Assembly: GCA_964030785.1 (NCBI GenBank)
Contig: OZ034967.1
Span: forward strand, 44,164,533-44,228,532
Reading direction: 5' to 3'
Origin: Siderastrea siderea
Lineage: Eukaryota > Cnidaria > Anthozoa > Scleractinia > Rhizangiidae
DNA length: 64,000 nt
Part shown: positions 21,503-32,900 of the stretch, one piece after another
How positions within the stretch are numbered: position 1 is the stretch's first letter
Layout of the letters: every line of letters begins with the position of its first letter
Translations under genes and position numbers: made by a program
The notes under the pieces: generated by a model
What the model was told of the DNA's origin: nothing
Databases searched by the model: none
Seen by the model: only the letters and a program-made list of their open reading frames with translations

Positions 21503-21556
21503 CCGCCATAATCAAGATGGCGGAATTGATGGTGGAGATGTCAGAGTCTATGGCGG
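21503..21556 (+). promoter_or_regulatory. YY1-type motifs around the SAM/HECT start codon
   Basis: CCGCCAT (21503-21509) and ATGGCGG (21517-21523) form an inverted pair with a 7-bp spacer; the second motif is the start codon context AAGATGGCGG itself. A third ATGGCGG sits at 21550-21556. This matches the YY1 consensus, which in animals often overlaps the 5' end of genes. No TATA box is obvious. Binding is inference. Confidence 0.45.
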
Positions 21557-24500
21557 AGGGATCACCTGGAAAGGTACGTAGTGATACTCAGAAGTTACAC
21601 TTTTTAAAATCGTTTGGTTTTCTTAAACAGAGAGGTCGTTATCTTCCACTTTATAACATACTTAATTTTCCTGTATATTTAACGCCATTTTTAGTGACTT
21701 CATCACAGGCCATCACTCATCAGTACTACGTAAACGTGTTTTGATAGGACGGAACCCATTATATTGTATTAATAGTGATTTTCGAGATACGAAACTTTGC
21801 AAACGTTTATGGTACTCTTAACTTTTGGTTACAGCGAATGCCCCAGTAGAATTCTGCATTCTTTATTTCTTCTCAGATCGTGTATGTTCACTTGCGAATC
21901 ACCTGATCGAACCTGATCTGTGTGATTGCAGTGCTCGGCAGTCTGAGATTTTTAATTTATTCTATGTACTTGTAAATCTACTGCATGCGTTTTTCTTTGT
22001 ATAGAGTCATTGCAGATGATTATTTTAAATTGCAATCCTAACCGTTTCTGGCACAAACATCATACATGCAGTATGTGTGTCATAGAACTTGTTTGGTTTT
22101 GAGGCGTATCATAGTTTTGAGTACCTTATTCTCACTTAATTTCGCGAGTATTAAATTTCGCGATTTGGGAAAAATCACAAAATTTAATACTCACGAATTT
22201 AAGTGGGAATAAGGTATGTGGACCATTTAAGTTATAATGCAACAGGGGGCATAGGAGGTGGGGGAGGGATGGGGGGAGATAATGGACAGTTATCAAAAAG
22301 AAAATTCCTGCTTGGCATTTTTAGAAGAAGAAAATACTCTGCAAGGTAGGACCGTGTAGAAATATGTATTGCAAAATAGGTTTAAAAAAAACCAACACAA
22401 CAATGATATTATCCAGTTAAGAAATCATTTGTGTCAGGAATGAAAAATACTGTTTATGCAATACGTTCAAGTTTTATACCATGAAATATCCCACAAATGA
22501 CTAAATTTTTGTTAGTACACACATGGGCCTTTTCACAGTATACCATGAGAAAGCATTGCATAACTAATTTATCCCATGTCACTTAACATCATGAAAAAAC
22601 CTCAACATCACAGTCTAACTTGAAGAAAGCCACTTTTGATACTACTTAGAATGCCCAAATGATCGACAGCTTGTCCTACCTCTGTCTACTTTACCTGCAT
22701 CCAGAAGTAGATGGCAAGACAGCTGTTGAATGTTTCTGAAGGCATTTCAGTAAGGCTTGTTGTTTGAAATGTCGATCCATCTTGGTCTTCGTAACACTGC
22801 TGAACTGTTTGTTTTCGTTGCTCTTGATTAATAATCTCTGGAGTTTTTTGTGAAATACTGCCCATTGGATACCGTAAAATAAGCAATGGGTTTCAAGCTC
22901 TTTGATTGGTTGTATTCTCTATGGCATGGGATAAATAGTATTGCCGAATCCCACACACAGTACTGCCAATACTGCCTCTAACAAGACAGAAAAGTAAACT
23001 GTGCTCCCTCTCTTTTTGTTTGCATGCAGTGATCTGATCTTGCATTCAGTTAGCATTATTGATGATTTAAAAAAGTTGTGAAAGGTCAAGGGGTTGTTGT
23101 GCTGTGATGCAAAAGTGTCACAGACCAGTTGGTTAGACTGAAAATCTAGATAGACCAAAAGACAACAGCAGTAAACAGGTTTTTAATGTTATATTTTACA
23201 AATCTGATTACTGTAAAAATTGGTAACTTTAAATGGGAGACTTTCATTAGGCATGAGATCATAGTTTTGAACTGTCAGGCATCTCACAAATCTTTATGAA
23301 TTGTAGAAAATAATTATTGGCTACCAGAACAGGTGCACAAAACCATTAAACATTTTGCTATTTTTTGGTGATTACTTAAAAAAACAGAATTTGATGTCAA
23401 AGGGTTACAGATAGGAAGTTCAGAGAAGGACATTCAGTGCTAGATATTTAGCCCGCCTGGAATCGTGCCAAAAATATCTCAACTAAGGTTTTTATTTCGT
23501 TTTTAACTACTTGTGTTTGCAGAAAATGTCATCCTTAAGCTAACTTAGTTATCTTGATTGCTTAACAATTCTATATACATATAGAATACTTTCAGGTGGT
23601 TAAAATGAAGCATTTGGTTAAAATACTGTACATGTAGAGTGCTGGTTATGTAGTGTATTTGATACCCTTCCTGGCTGCTGGGCATGTTGCACTGTGAAAA
23701 ACTGCATGTAAACACTAGAATTAACTTTCTATTTCCCCCCAAAGGTTTCAACCTTTCTGAAATCTATTGGAATCAGTCAGGATGTTATTGAACGTTTTGA
23801 AAGGGAAAAGGTAAGAAGAAAAGTTGTTAGTCCATAAAAGATAACATTACTATACAAATTCATTTCTTACATTTCACCTAGGAGAGTATTCAACAAAGTT
23901 TTGTATGGGGAGGCCCTGTCTCGAGGTCCAACGCCCTTACCCTTTTATATACCTTTTTTGACAGAAAAGCTTACCCCTTTCACATACCTTCTATTGGCAA
24001 ATGGTACTCCTTTCACATACGTGGTTTAGAACTGTACATTCCTTTTAACTGCTGTAAATGTATTGTCTATTAAATATGAATAAATTGCAAAACCAATAAA
24101 TTTTCTTGACTTTCTTACAGCCATAAGATTCTTCTGTGGCCCTTAAAGTTCATTTTACAGGCTGTAATGACAGATTTCCCTACCCTTTCATATACTTCAA
24201 CTAGTGAAATCCCTACTCTTTCATTTACTGTAAAAACCTGCGAGTAAGAACCTGGTTTTTAAGAACCTGTCATGCAAAATTGTGCCAGTTAGGCCCCCTC
24301 TATACAACAAACTGTTTAGCCTGAAATTTGAATCAGGTTCTTATTAATAAAATCTATGAAAAATTCTGTACACAGGCAAATAAGATAAGTCATCATTCAG
24401 GATCCTCTTTGTAGACGTAGATGTCCTATCACTCAAACTGCAATGAAATAGTGTGCAGATATTAAAATTAATGAGGAATAAGCTGAATACCACTAAAATA

Positions 24501-27500
24501 ATACTCTAAGCTACGAACCTTTGTACCTATTTAAGACCCTAAATAGCCTAAACGTGTGCTAATTACCATTTCTGTAAGAACCTGTTTATTCTAACTTGGA
24601 AAATGCAGGTTCTTACTCGCGGGTTTTTTACTGTACCTGAAGCCTGAAAAAGGTACAAATGTACTACTTTTGGGCCGAGCCTCCCCAAATAGGCCATTTT
24701 AGGAAGTACCCCCCAGGACATTTCACTGTTTTATAGTACCTTATTTTTTGGGAAGTATTGGTTTAAAAATAAAGTTAACGTTAATATATATAGTTAAAAT
24801 GTGCATTGCTAAGGGCCTAAATAGATAAGGTTTTTAACGTAGGTTCTAGATGATGTGTGCTAGTGATTTTTGTGTAGCTCTCGTTGGTCAACAAGAAATG
24901 CAAGAAAACGAGCAGGACTAAAGCTATTGTAAAGCATGTTTTTTTTAAGGGAATTTTACTTGGAATCCTTTGACAGTCATTGTTAAGTTTTTTAAATGGC
25001 TAGAACAACTGTGGGTGGAATTTAACCTTGCTCTTTAAAAAGGGTTAAAAGCGGGATTGTTAGTTCGTGATTTAGTTACTTTTAAGCTTACGTGGTATTG
25101 ATTGTTGCACTTTTTACAAAAGGAGCTCCGTTTTTCTTTGACATTTTGTGTAGGTTGACGAGACGACTGTTAAGTTGTTGACGGATACCCAATTGAAAGA
25201 ACTGGGGCTTACTGCTTTGGGGCATCGGATGAGATTAAGAGATTACTGCTCGAAACGGAAAAAAGTCGGTAGTGACGAGAATGAAAGGAAAGAAAAACTT
25301 GAAAAACTGCGAGTACTTATTGGAGCTAGCGCACAGTCGAAGTCAAAGCGTCAAACAGTCAAAGATACGGCTGCGACAAAAAGGCAACAGCTACGCTTCG
25401 AGTTTGGGTGGAAACACTGGTCTGATGGAAGATTTAAACAAAAGAAAGTGAACCATGGAGGCGGGAGCAGGGTATGGGATGTCCCAAGATTTGCGACCTT
25501 GGACGACTGCTTAGAGATCGCTAAGAGCCTATTTTTCCCAAGTCATAAAAGCCCAGCAGGTAATGCCAAGGATATGGCGTTTGCATTAGGCAATTATAGC
25601 GGCGACGTCATCGGTGACCTCGAAGAAAATGGCCAACTTTGCAGTTTTACCGCGGAGAGATACAAAAGGGTCACTGGATTAAATCGCCCTAGACTATACT
25701 TGTTATCAAAATCTCTCGACGACTCTGACGATGGAATGTCAGAGGATGAACTGAAAGCTTCATCACTTGAAAACTCGGGGAACGTGACCTCGCCTCCACC
25801 TATATTTGATTTAGAGGCAAGTGGTAGCTGCGAAAAAGATGCTTTAGAGTCACCTTCGGAAAGCACTACAAGTACATTAATTGGAACATCAGAAGATCGA
25901 AAAAAACTTTTTGACGAGTTGGAAAAGCAAGTGAAGGAGTCAGAGAGGATTGACCGAGAGAAGGCAGAGCGGAAGGACATGGAAAGCGAGGAAACAAGGA
26001 AGAAGGCGGAAGATGCTATTCGCTTAGCAAGGGAAGAGGGTAAAGAGCTGGAGAATTTACGAAGACGACGAGAATTAAGAGTGCCTTGTGAACCACGAGA
26101 AGATGAAGAATGCGCTGTATTATGTGTCAGGCACCCGGTGCTTGGAAAAGTAAACCGAAGATTCAAGACGAATTCCACTATGAGCGAGGTTTATGACTGG
26201 GTTGGTTCCCTCAATTTAACACCTAAATACTTCAGTCTATCTGTATTACCTGGAAAGCCTATTTATCCTGACGAGACAATCGCACGTTTTTCTGGAATGA
26301 CCTTGTCCATGATTGAGCAAGATGAACCCCTTCCACTGTCCAGTTGTGATTATGAGGTCTCATTTTATGATGGCACAGATGAGCCTGAACTGTTGGACGA
26401 TACCATTGTAGAGAGCAGCTTGTCTGAGGAGGGATACTGTGACCTGTTACCACTAAGTGATAAACCACCCGACATTTTGCTATCTGGGGAAGAGGCCTGC
26501 GCAACGGCAACTACAGCTGAAAGCTATAAGGAATTAGATGCAAAGAGAGAAGCAGAACGTACTAAACTTAAGGAAACCTATATTTCATTCTCGCGTAACG
26601 AAATTGTCGGCGAACTTTTGAAACTATATAAGGACGACGACATCCTTATAAAGAAAATTCTTCCATCATTTGAGGAAGAAAATGCATCTGGTGACGGTGT
26701 TCTTCGTGAGGTCTATTCGTTATTTTGGCAAAACTTTGTATCTGACAATTGCTTTGGCAGTAGTCAATTTGCCGTGAGGATCGTACCGCAAATGTCAGAT
26801 AAATACGTAGCTTTAGGTCGTATCATCACCCACCAGTTTTTGCAATGCGGCACATTTCCTGTGCAGCTTGCTAGAGCGTCAGTGCATCACATGCTCTTTG
26901 GAAAAGTCAGCGAAGAGTGTCTTCTAGACTCATTTCTTCAACTCCTCCCACCCAAGCAAAGAGACATTTTTGCTGGAGCTCTACAAGGACAGCGTCCATT
27001 TCCCCTAGACGAAGTGATCGACGTATTGGATGACCACAATGTTCAAACGCTCCCATCACCAGAGAATTTGAGAGGCATTGTTTTGCAAATAGCTACAACG
27101 GAGTTCGTGGAAAAGCCATTTCTCGCTCTCTTAAAGATAAGAGAGGGAATGGGCCGGTTTTGGGATGAAGTATCCCCACAAAGTATCGACGCAATCTATC
27201 AGTTATGTGTTGCCACTCCATCTACAGTGATAGATCACCTGCACTGTGTACCACTTGATGCCCAGGAGGCCAAAGTGTTCAGGTGGCTCAAGCGTTATGT
27301 GAGCGAAGCTGACCCCGGTATGTTGACAAGGCTTGTACAGTTCTGCACAGCATCTCAGACCCTTCTACCGGATCAGAATATCTCAGTCAAGATGGAAAAT
27401 ATGCAGGAGATGGCTATGCGTCCCAAAGCACGGACATGCTTTCAAATTCTACATCTTCCGCGAAACTACTTCTCGTTTCATCAGTTGAAAGAGAATCTCG

Positions 27501-27544
27501 ATTTCTACTTAAGCCCTTGCACTTCATGGGAATTTGAGGACTAA
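21517..27544 (+). CDS. SAM - conserved domain - coiled coil - UBX-like - HECT-like protein
   Basis: Three exons: 21517-21573, 23745-23810 and 25154-27544, all phase 0 with AG/GT ends (GTACGT, GTAAGA), giving about 837 aa. A SAM domain is split across exons (STFLKSIGISQDVIERF, then LTDTQLKELGLTALGHRMRL; ~20-75). Next come an unrecognised block (~120-225: RFEFGWKHWSDGRFKQKK, LGNYSGDVIGDL), a charged coiled coil (~290-350) and a UBX/ubiquitin-like fold (~355-435: STMSEVYDWVGSLNLTPKYF). From ~535 to the end it reads like a HECT domain, ending LPRNYFSFHQLKENLDFYL with the putative catalytic Cys803 in ARTCFQIL. Known role of HECT proteins: E3 ubiquitin ligases forming a thioester on that Cys. The N-lobe is divergent, so activity is uncertain. 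Start chosen at ATG 21517 for its AAGATGG context; an in-frame ATG at 21211 would add the heptamer array. AATAAA follows at 27565. Confidence 0.8.
22122..22216. repeat. Near-perfect palindrome (foldback element) in intron 1
   Basis: TACCTTATTCTCACTTAATT... is matched by the reverse complement of the right side, TACCTTATTCCCACTTAAAT.... The arms are about 44 bp and the loop a few bases. It lies within the first intron of the SAM/HECT gene and has the look of a small foldback MITE with TA ends. Confidence 0.75.
23883..24714. mobile_element. Second copy of the 19881 MITE family, split by another element
   Basis: The left part (TATGGGGAGGCCC..., ACCCTTTTATATACC) and right part (GGGCCGAGCCTCCCC...) match the ends of the 19881 element. 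The middle is interrupted at 24228-24633. It lies in intron 2 of the SAM/HECT gene. Its exact outer limits are less clear than for the first copy. Confidence 0.65.
24228..24633. mobile_element. Nested mariner-like MITE with TA target duplication
   Basis: Left end CTGTAAAAACCTGCGAGTAA; right end as reverse complement CAGTAAAAAACCCGCGAGTA. TA flanks each side (24226-24227, 24634-24635). Removing it restores the host MITE sequence (TTTCAT / CCTGAAGCCTG as in the 19881 copy), showing it inserted later. No coding capacity. Confidence 0.75.
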
Positions 27545-27564
27545 GTTATGTTGCTTACTTTGGA

Positions 27565-27570
27565 AATAAA
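27565..27570 (+). terminator. AATAAA polyadenylation signal of the SAM/HECT gene
   Basis: AATAAA lies 21 bp after the stop codon. This would make a very short 3' UTR; other signals further down are possible. Confidence 0.5.
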
Positions 27571-29986
27571 CACCTTATGAAATTTTGAAAGTGTTTGAAA
27601 CGTTATGGCTTGTATGACAAAAACATACCAAGACCGCTTCTGAAAGGATGGATTGTTGAGTGTCATGGTTGTGTTCTAGGCGGACATGTTCAGTTGCTAA
27701 AGGCAGAAAATTCGTTTGACTTGGGGAATTCAAAACTTGAACTAACTGCAAGAAAAATGTTTAACTGTGACCTTGCATCTGTAAACACGAACCAGATTAG
27801 GGATTTGCTTACATTTTGTAGAATGAAGTTATTGTTGAGTTAATTAGTGTAGGGTTAAGTTGTTGCAGCTAGGCTCGTGGTTGTGCACTAAGCGTTAAGT
27901 TTGTAAACGCACTACTTAAAAGAAAGATTTTACATTTTAAGCTTGCATATTTAAATAACGTACCATAGTTATGGGTTAAGGATTTGCTTAAGTGTCAATT
28001 AAAGTTTCTGTTTCGTTAACTAGGAGCTATGTTGTTGCAGTGCCTGCATAAGATAAACACATAAAAGAGCACAAGGAAGAGTTTTCTTTTAGTGTGCGTC
28101 TATCGCGAACTGCCCGAGGATCAGTAGGCAAAATACCAAACGTACTTGTAGACCACATTTGCATTTCTCTACTCTACAGTGTAAAGCTGAATCAGATACT
28201 TATACAATCGGATGTGCATTACAAGCTCGCGTCCCCGCCCACGTTTCAAATCGATGGTGGGTAGAAGTGTGAAAGGGAAAGTGGAAAACTCTTGTCTGTG
28301 TTCCCCACCCACCCACCCCCACCTTTCAGCAAAACGTACCCGCCTAGAGTCATCTCTTTTAAGCCTTCGCCCTAGCAGACTTCAACTTCAATCACTCAAA
28401 GTTTCAAACAAGTAAACGTTTTGCACAAAACGTCGAGTTGAAGCTGTTTACAACACTTCAAACAAATATTTTCTCCGTTTTAATATGTCTTACCATTATA
28501 CAAGCCCTATCAGCCCTAAATATCGTCGTCCTCTATGGGTCGATAATCGATATCACTTCTTCACTTCCGGGTTATGACTGACATATCTGTCAGCGTGATC
28601 TAATTACTGCCAGCACAAGGCAGCTTCCTCTTAGTCCTATTTCTGCCCTAAGATCTCGACAACTCAACTTTGAGGTTATCTGTTTCGCATTTTGTAAGCA
28701 GTTCCCAGGCTCCGCCGCGTAGCACCCCACGAAGCGAACAAAAAATGTAAGCCTAAATTGTTAAATTTTGTGAGTGCAAAGAATTCCTTCTGACTACACG
28801 CTGTTAAACAAAGTAGATTGAGATGCATTTGTTATAGAGTTTCTTAGCACTCACATGCACAGTCCTGGAATCTGCGATTTCGTGGTTTCACATTCGTTGT
28901 GTTGACGTATGGGGTTGAGGTCGAAAGTCGGACACAAATGCGAAGAAAAGTTTGCACAAAAAAGGCAAGTTACTCATTTGTTTAAGTGAGGAATCGCAGA
29001 AGAAGGCGATGTTCCTTGTGTCTCAAAGTGCCATGGTTCCATGATCAAAATCCTGAACACAATCGATGATATCTTGTCGCGAGGGGACAATAATTTGTTC
29101 TAATGTGCCTCCCGACAATCAACTGCATAATCGTCTTCAGTAGGTAACCTACCCAATGTAATTCACTCCTTTGTCTAATCAACTGTCCCTTAACTTGCCT
29201 AACTAGGCAAACTTATCGAAACAAGCTGAACTATAATTTGCCCAAGGAGGCGGCAAATAAAAAAAAGTGAATTGGCCAGCTAGGCGAACAGACTGAATTC
29301 TTTGCCTCAGTAATAAGGCGAATGAAACAAGATAGGTTCTACGCAACCTTTGAAGGACATTTACTCCATGTTTTACCCACGCGAAAATACAAGAAGCCCA
29401 AATAAATAGATTATTTACTGCCCGTCCTAGCCCTCTATCTTTCTACATGGGGTAGCACTTCACTCCCATTATGGAACCCCTACCTAGTTTATATACTCGA
29501 CGTCGCCCACAAAGTTTTAGTCAAGTTAAATTTAACTTTTTTTAAACGACTAACTCCTGTAAGGAGATTGAGAGCTAGCCGTTTGTGCGAGCAAACCGAG
29601 CAGGTATATAGTTTGGTATCGTCGGATAAACTACATACAGCACACGTAAATCAGCGTTCCTCCCAAGATTACGTAAGGAGCCTTACTCTAGCAGTAAAAT
29701 ACTTTACTAAGACGCTTGAGTATTGTTACTGACTTGTTTACATACATAGATATATAGTGATTCAAAGACAAACTCAGGTTTGCGCTATTGTTTATATATA
29801 ATATCTTGTCAGTTATCTAGTGTAGTTACAGTTTCCTCAGGAGATTACCACTGATATTTAATGAAGTCCTTGTTTGTTTAGTTAAGGTTTCTGTTAACCA
29901 GTCCATAGGAGTGAAGTCACTTGGCCTTGCACGCTTCACAATGTAATGCATTTTACAACTTGTCAGTTACTGTCAGAGCTGCTGCA
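27571..29986. other. No gene seen
   Basis: Two short open frames (27595-27843 and 28212-28415, both plus) lack support from splice sites or motifs and lie downstream of the SAM/HECT gene. 28300-28340 has a C-rich run. I see no element ends or RNA genes in the remainder. Confidence 0.4.
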
Positions 29987-32900
29987 TCAAACTACCCCTT
30001 GTAAAAGGGTTAAAAGAGTGAAGTACAAATTTTCGGCCTCTATGACGTTTTTTGGTTCTGTGAGGGAATTCTCCTCCATCAGCATCTGAAAAACATCCAC
30101 GAATTCCTTTTCACATCCAAATCGACTTTGACCTTCACAGAACGCTTCCTCGACAACATCCAGAGTATCAAGATCCACTAATGTCTTGTAGTCACTTGAA
30201 TCTTTGAAGAGAGCATTACAAAGAGTAGATTTAATGAAAGAATTCAGTGCAAAAGGATGAAACTTGCGAGCAACACCCAACCTGGGGATCCATAATAATG
30301 TTAGCAGTATTAAAGAAAAATATAACAATTGTCGCGGGATTATTTCCTTCATCTACCTAATAATGAAAAACTGGTGCTAATCTCGTGCCCAGTTTTCGGC
30401 TCTGTTGCGGGAAGAGGGCCGGGTGCTTCGTAAGAAAGTAAAATAGGGGGAGCTCAAGCGACAACGACAGCGACGGCAACGAGAACGGCAGAAAAGCGAC
30501 GAGAACGGTAGAACAACAACTTTACAACGTGCATCACGCTTTTTTGTACATTTCTTTGCCATCACTACACGACTACGACGTGAAACTTCCTAATTTCACG
30601 TTTTAAGGAGGAAGTGAGCACAAGACAACGATTTTCGTTTTCTTTTTGTGAAATAAGATACAGTCCTTTAGAATCCAACTCCTAAAAAAATCGCCAACAT
30701 TTCACAAATTAAAAGAGTTAGAACAAGAGCGATGAAGTTTGAACCAGCGCGAATTCCCTTTTTCCGGTGACATTTTCGCTGCCGTTGCCGTCGTAGTTGC
30801 TTAAGTTCCCTAATGTCAAGGCAACGCATGTGGACTGAAATAGAGCTATGCTTCCCTTTCAGACATTTTATCTTAACCTTAAAGAACTGCTACACTCAGT
30901 CTTTTTGAGCAAAAATATCATACAGTGAACTGAGCTAACTTGTTTACATAATATTTGAAATCTATTGCATTTATGATGCCATTTCTACTCTCTTCAGATG
31001 CATGAATTTAAGCAGTTAGCAATTAATGCAGTGAGACACCCTACTTGTATGTTCTGGAATGAAAAAAAGTACATCCGGTTTCCCAGGTGGTGTTTCTTGA
31101 TTCGGGTACGGTCTGATCCTGTGCGTGTTCCAATGACGAGCCACACGGTGAAGTTCTGACTGCAGCAGTGGCATAAAGGAAAACTTCAAGCAAGCCCTGC
31201 AAAAGGTAAAAGATTCATGATAATCTGTTTCGTGATGGTGATTAGTACTTCGGGGCACGAAACCGTAAACATTTTTCGTAGTCAAACAAAAAAAGTAAAA
31301 AAGAAAAAAAACTTACGAGTGAACTGGATTGTCGTCACAGAAGAGGCCATTATCCTTTAGGTCCTGCAGGATCATATAGATTCGTCGTCAATGTAAAATT
31401 AGAGTGTCAATTAATTTATTTCTAATGTTAGGACTCTGACTAGTTTTGCCATTCATTAACTCGTGACAGCAAGAAACCTGCTTGAAATAAAATAGGAATA
31501 TGCCTGCAGCATTCCAGTGGCCAAAAAATCCTGGCGGAGTTTTGTAACAAAAGATCTGCGCATATATGTTATTCCCGAATACGATAAATCGTCTTAAATG
31601 GTTCCAAGGGTTCGCACCAAAAAGGTCAACCTTGTAACGGTTTATATGGGTAAAATGGTAATAAAATTATGAACATGAACAAGCCAATGTCTGAAATAAT
31701 ATTGTCTATTGAATCTCTTGCATATACCTTGAAATAGACGATCCACCAATCTGCATTGCTCTTTCGCAAGAACGACCACCATGCTTCTATTCGCTATAAA
31801 GGAGAAAAAGGAGGTACAGTCCTCTCGGTTCCGAACATTGTTATAACAAGAAAACACACAAAAAAACATACCTGATTGGTCACTGATCTTCCATACATGA
31901 AGCTTTTAGCTCCAGCAAATGCGTCATTGCAATCTGAGCGAAAGAATCTTTGCAGGCCCGCGATGATCACATTTTCAGTGCCATTATCAGCTCGTATAAT
32001 TCGAGGAACACCTGCAAAAAAAGTGGTTGAAGGGAATTCTATTAACGCAGGAATAGATTTGAACAAGCTTTGTAAAAGATTTTGTACGAGTATCTTTTCA
32101 GGGCCTTGAGAAGACTAAGGACAGTACTACTTTCTAGCATCGCTGCTCTTCTTCTCAAAAAAGCGGTTTTCCACTGGCCAGTTTGGAATCTTAACCTTGT
32201 TACGTTTATTTTATTGCTTTGCTTCTGTCATTTTCTCGGTCCCACTAGCCTTTATGACTCAAATACTGCAGAGAATACACTTTCCATTATGATAACGCCT
32301 GGGACAGACTATAACGAGTCATGAAAACGAGGTTCAGACAGTTTAATGACGACGAATGTAATACCCAAAAAAGTGACAGTCACATAATGAATTGTACTGT
32401 CAAACGAGAACCACATCAGTTCCAAATAGGTAGAATAGCTGTTGCTCAAAAGTACTTAACTTGGTAAACGTCCAGATAGGTTCTATACAACCTTTTAAGG
32501 ACATTCAAATCACCGTTTTAGTTCAGTACAGTTATCCCGGTGAACTTTCAATTATTGCCTATATAGTTCCTGCTATACCCTCCATTTGACGAACGCATTC
32601 TGCATAATATTTCGCTACAACAGCAGGATTGTTATTTGATGCTCCAACTTCCAACCACATTATACGTCTTGAGTACCTGAAATCGAATCATACGTTTTTT
32701 AATTCGGGTATGACTGTGACACAGAGAGACTAATTTACTTTACTGTTCGGAAATCCGTAGTTGCGTATATGATTACTCTCAGTAGTTGATTGACAGCTTA
32801 GTCACTATGTGAGGAGCTGTAACTCAAGCGTGAGAGAATGGAGGAAGCGAGAATTTAGTTGGAAAGGTTTGAAAGAATGTAACCTCGAATAGACCAGTTG

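Noticed and set aside
25594..26178. 194-aa minus-strand ORF
   Set aside because: Shadow of the SAM/HECT exon.
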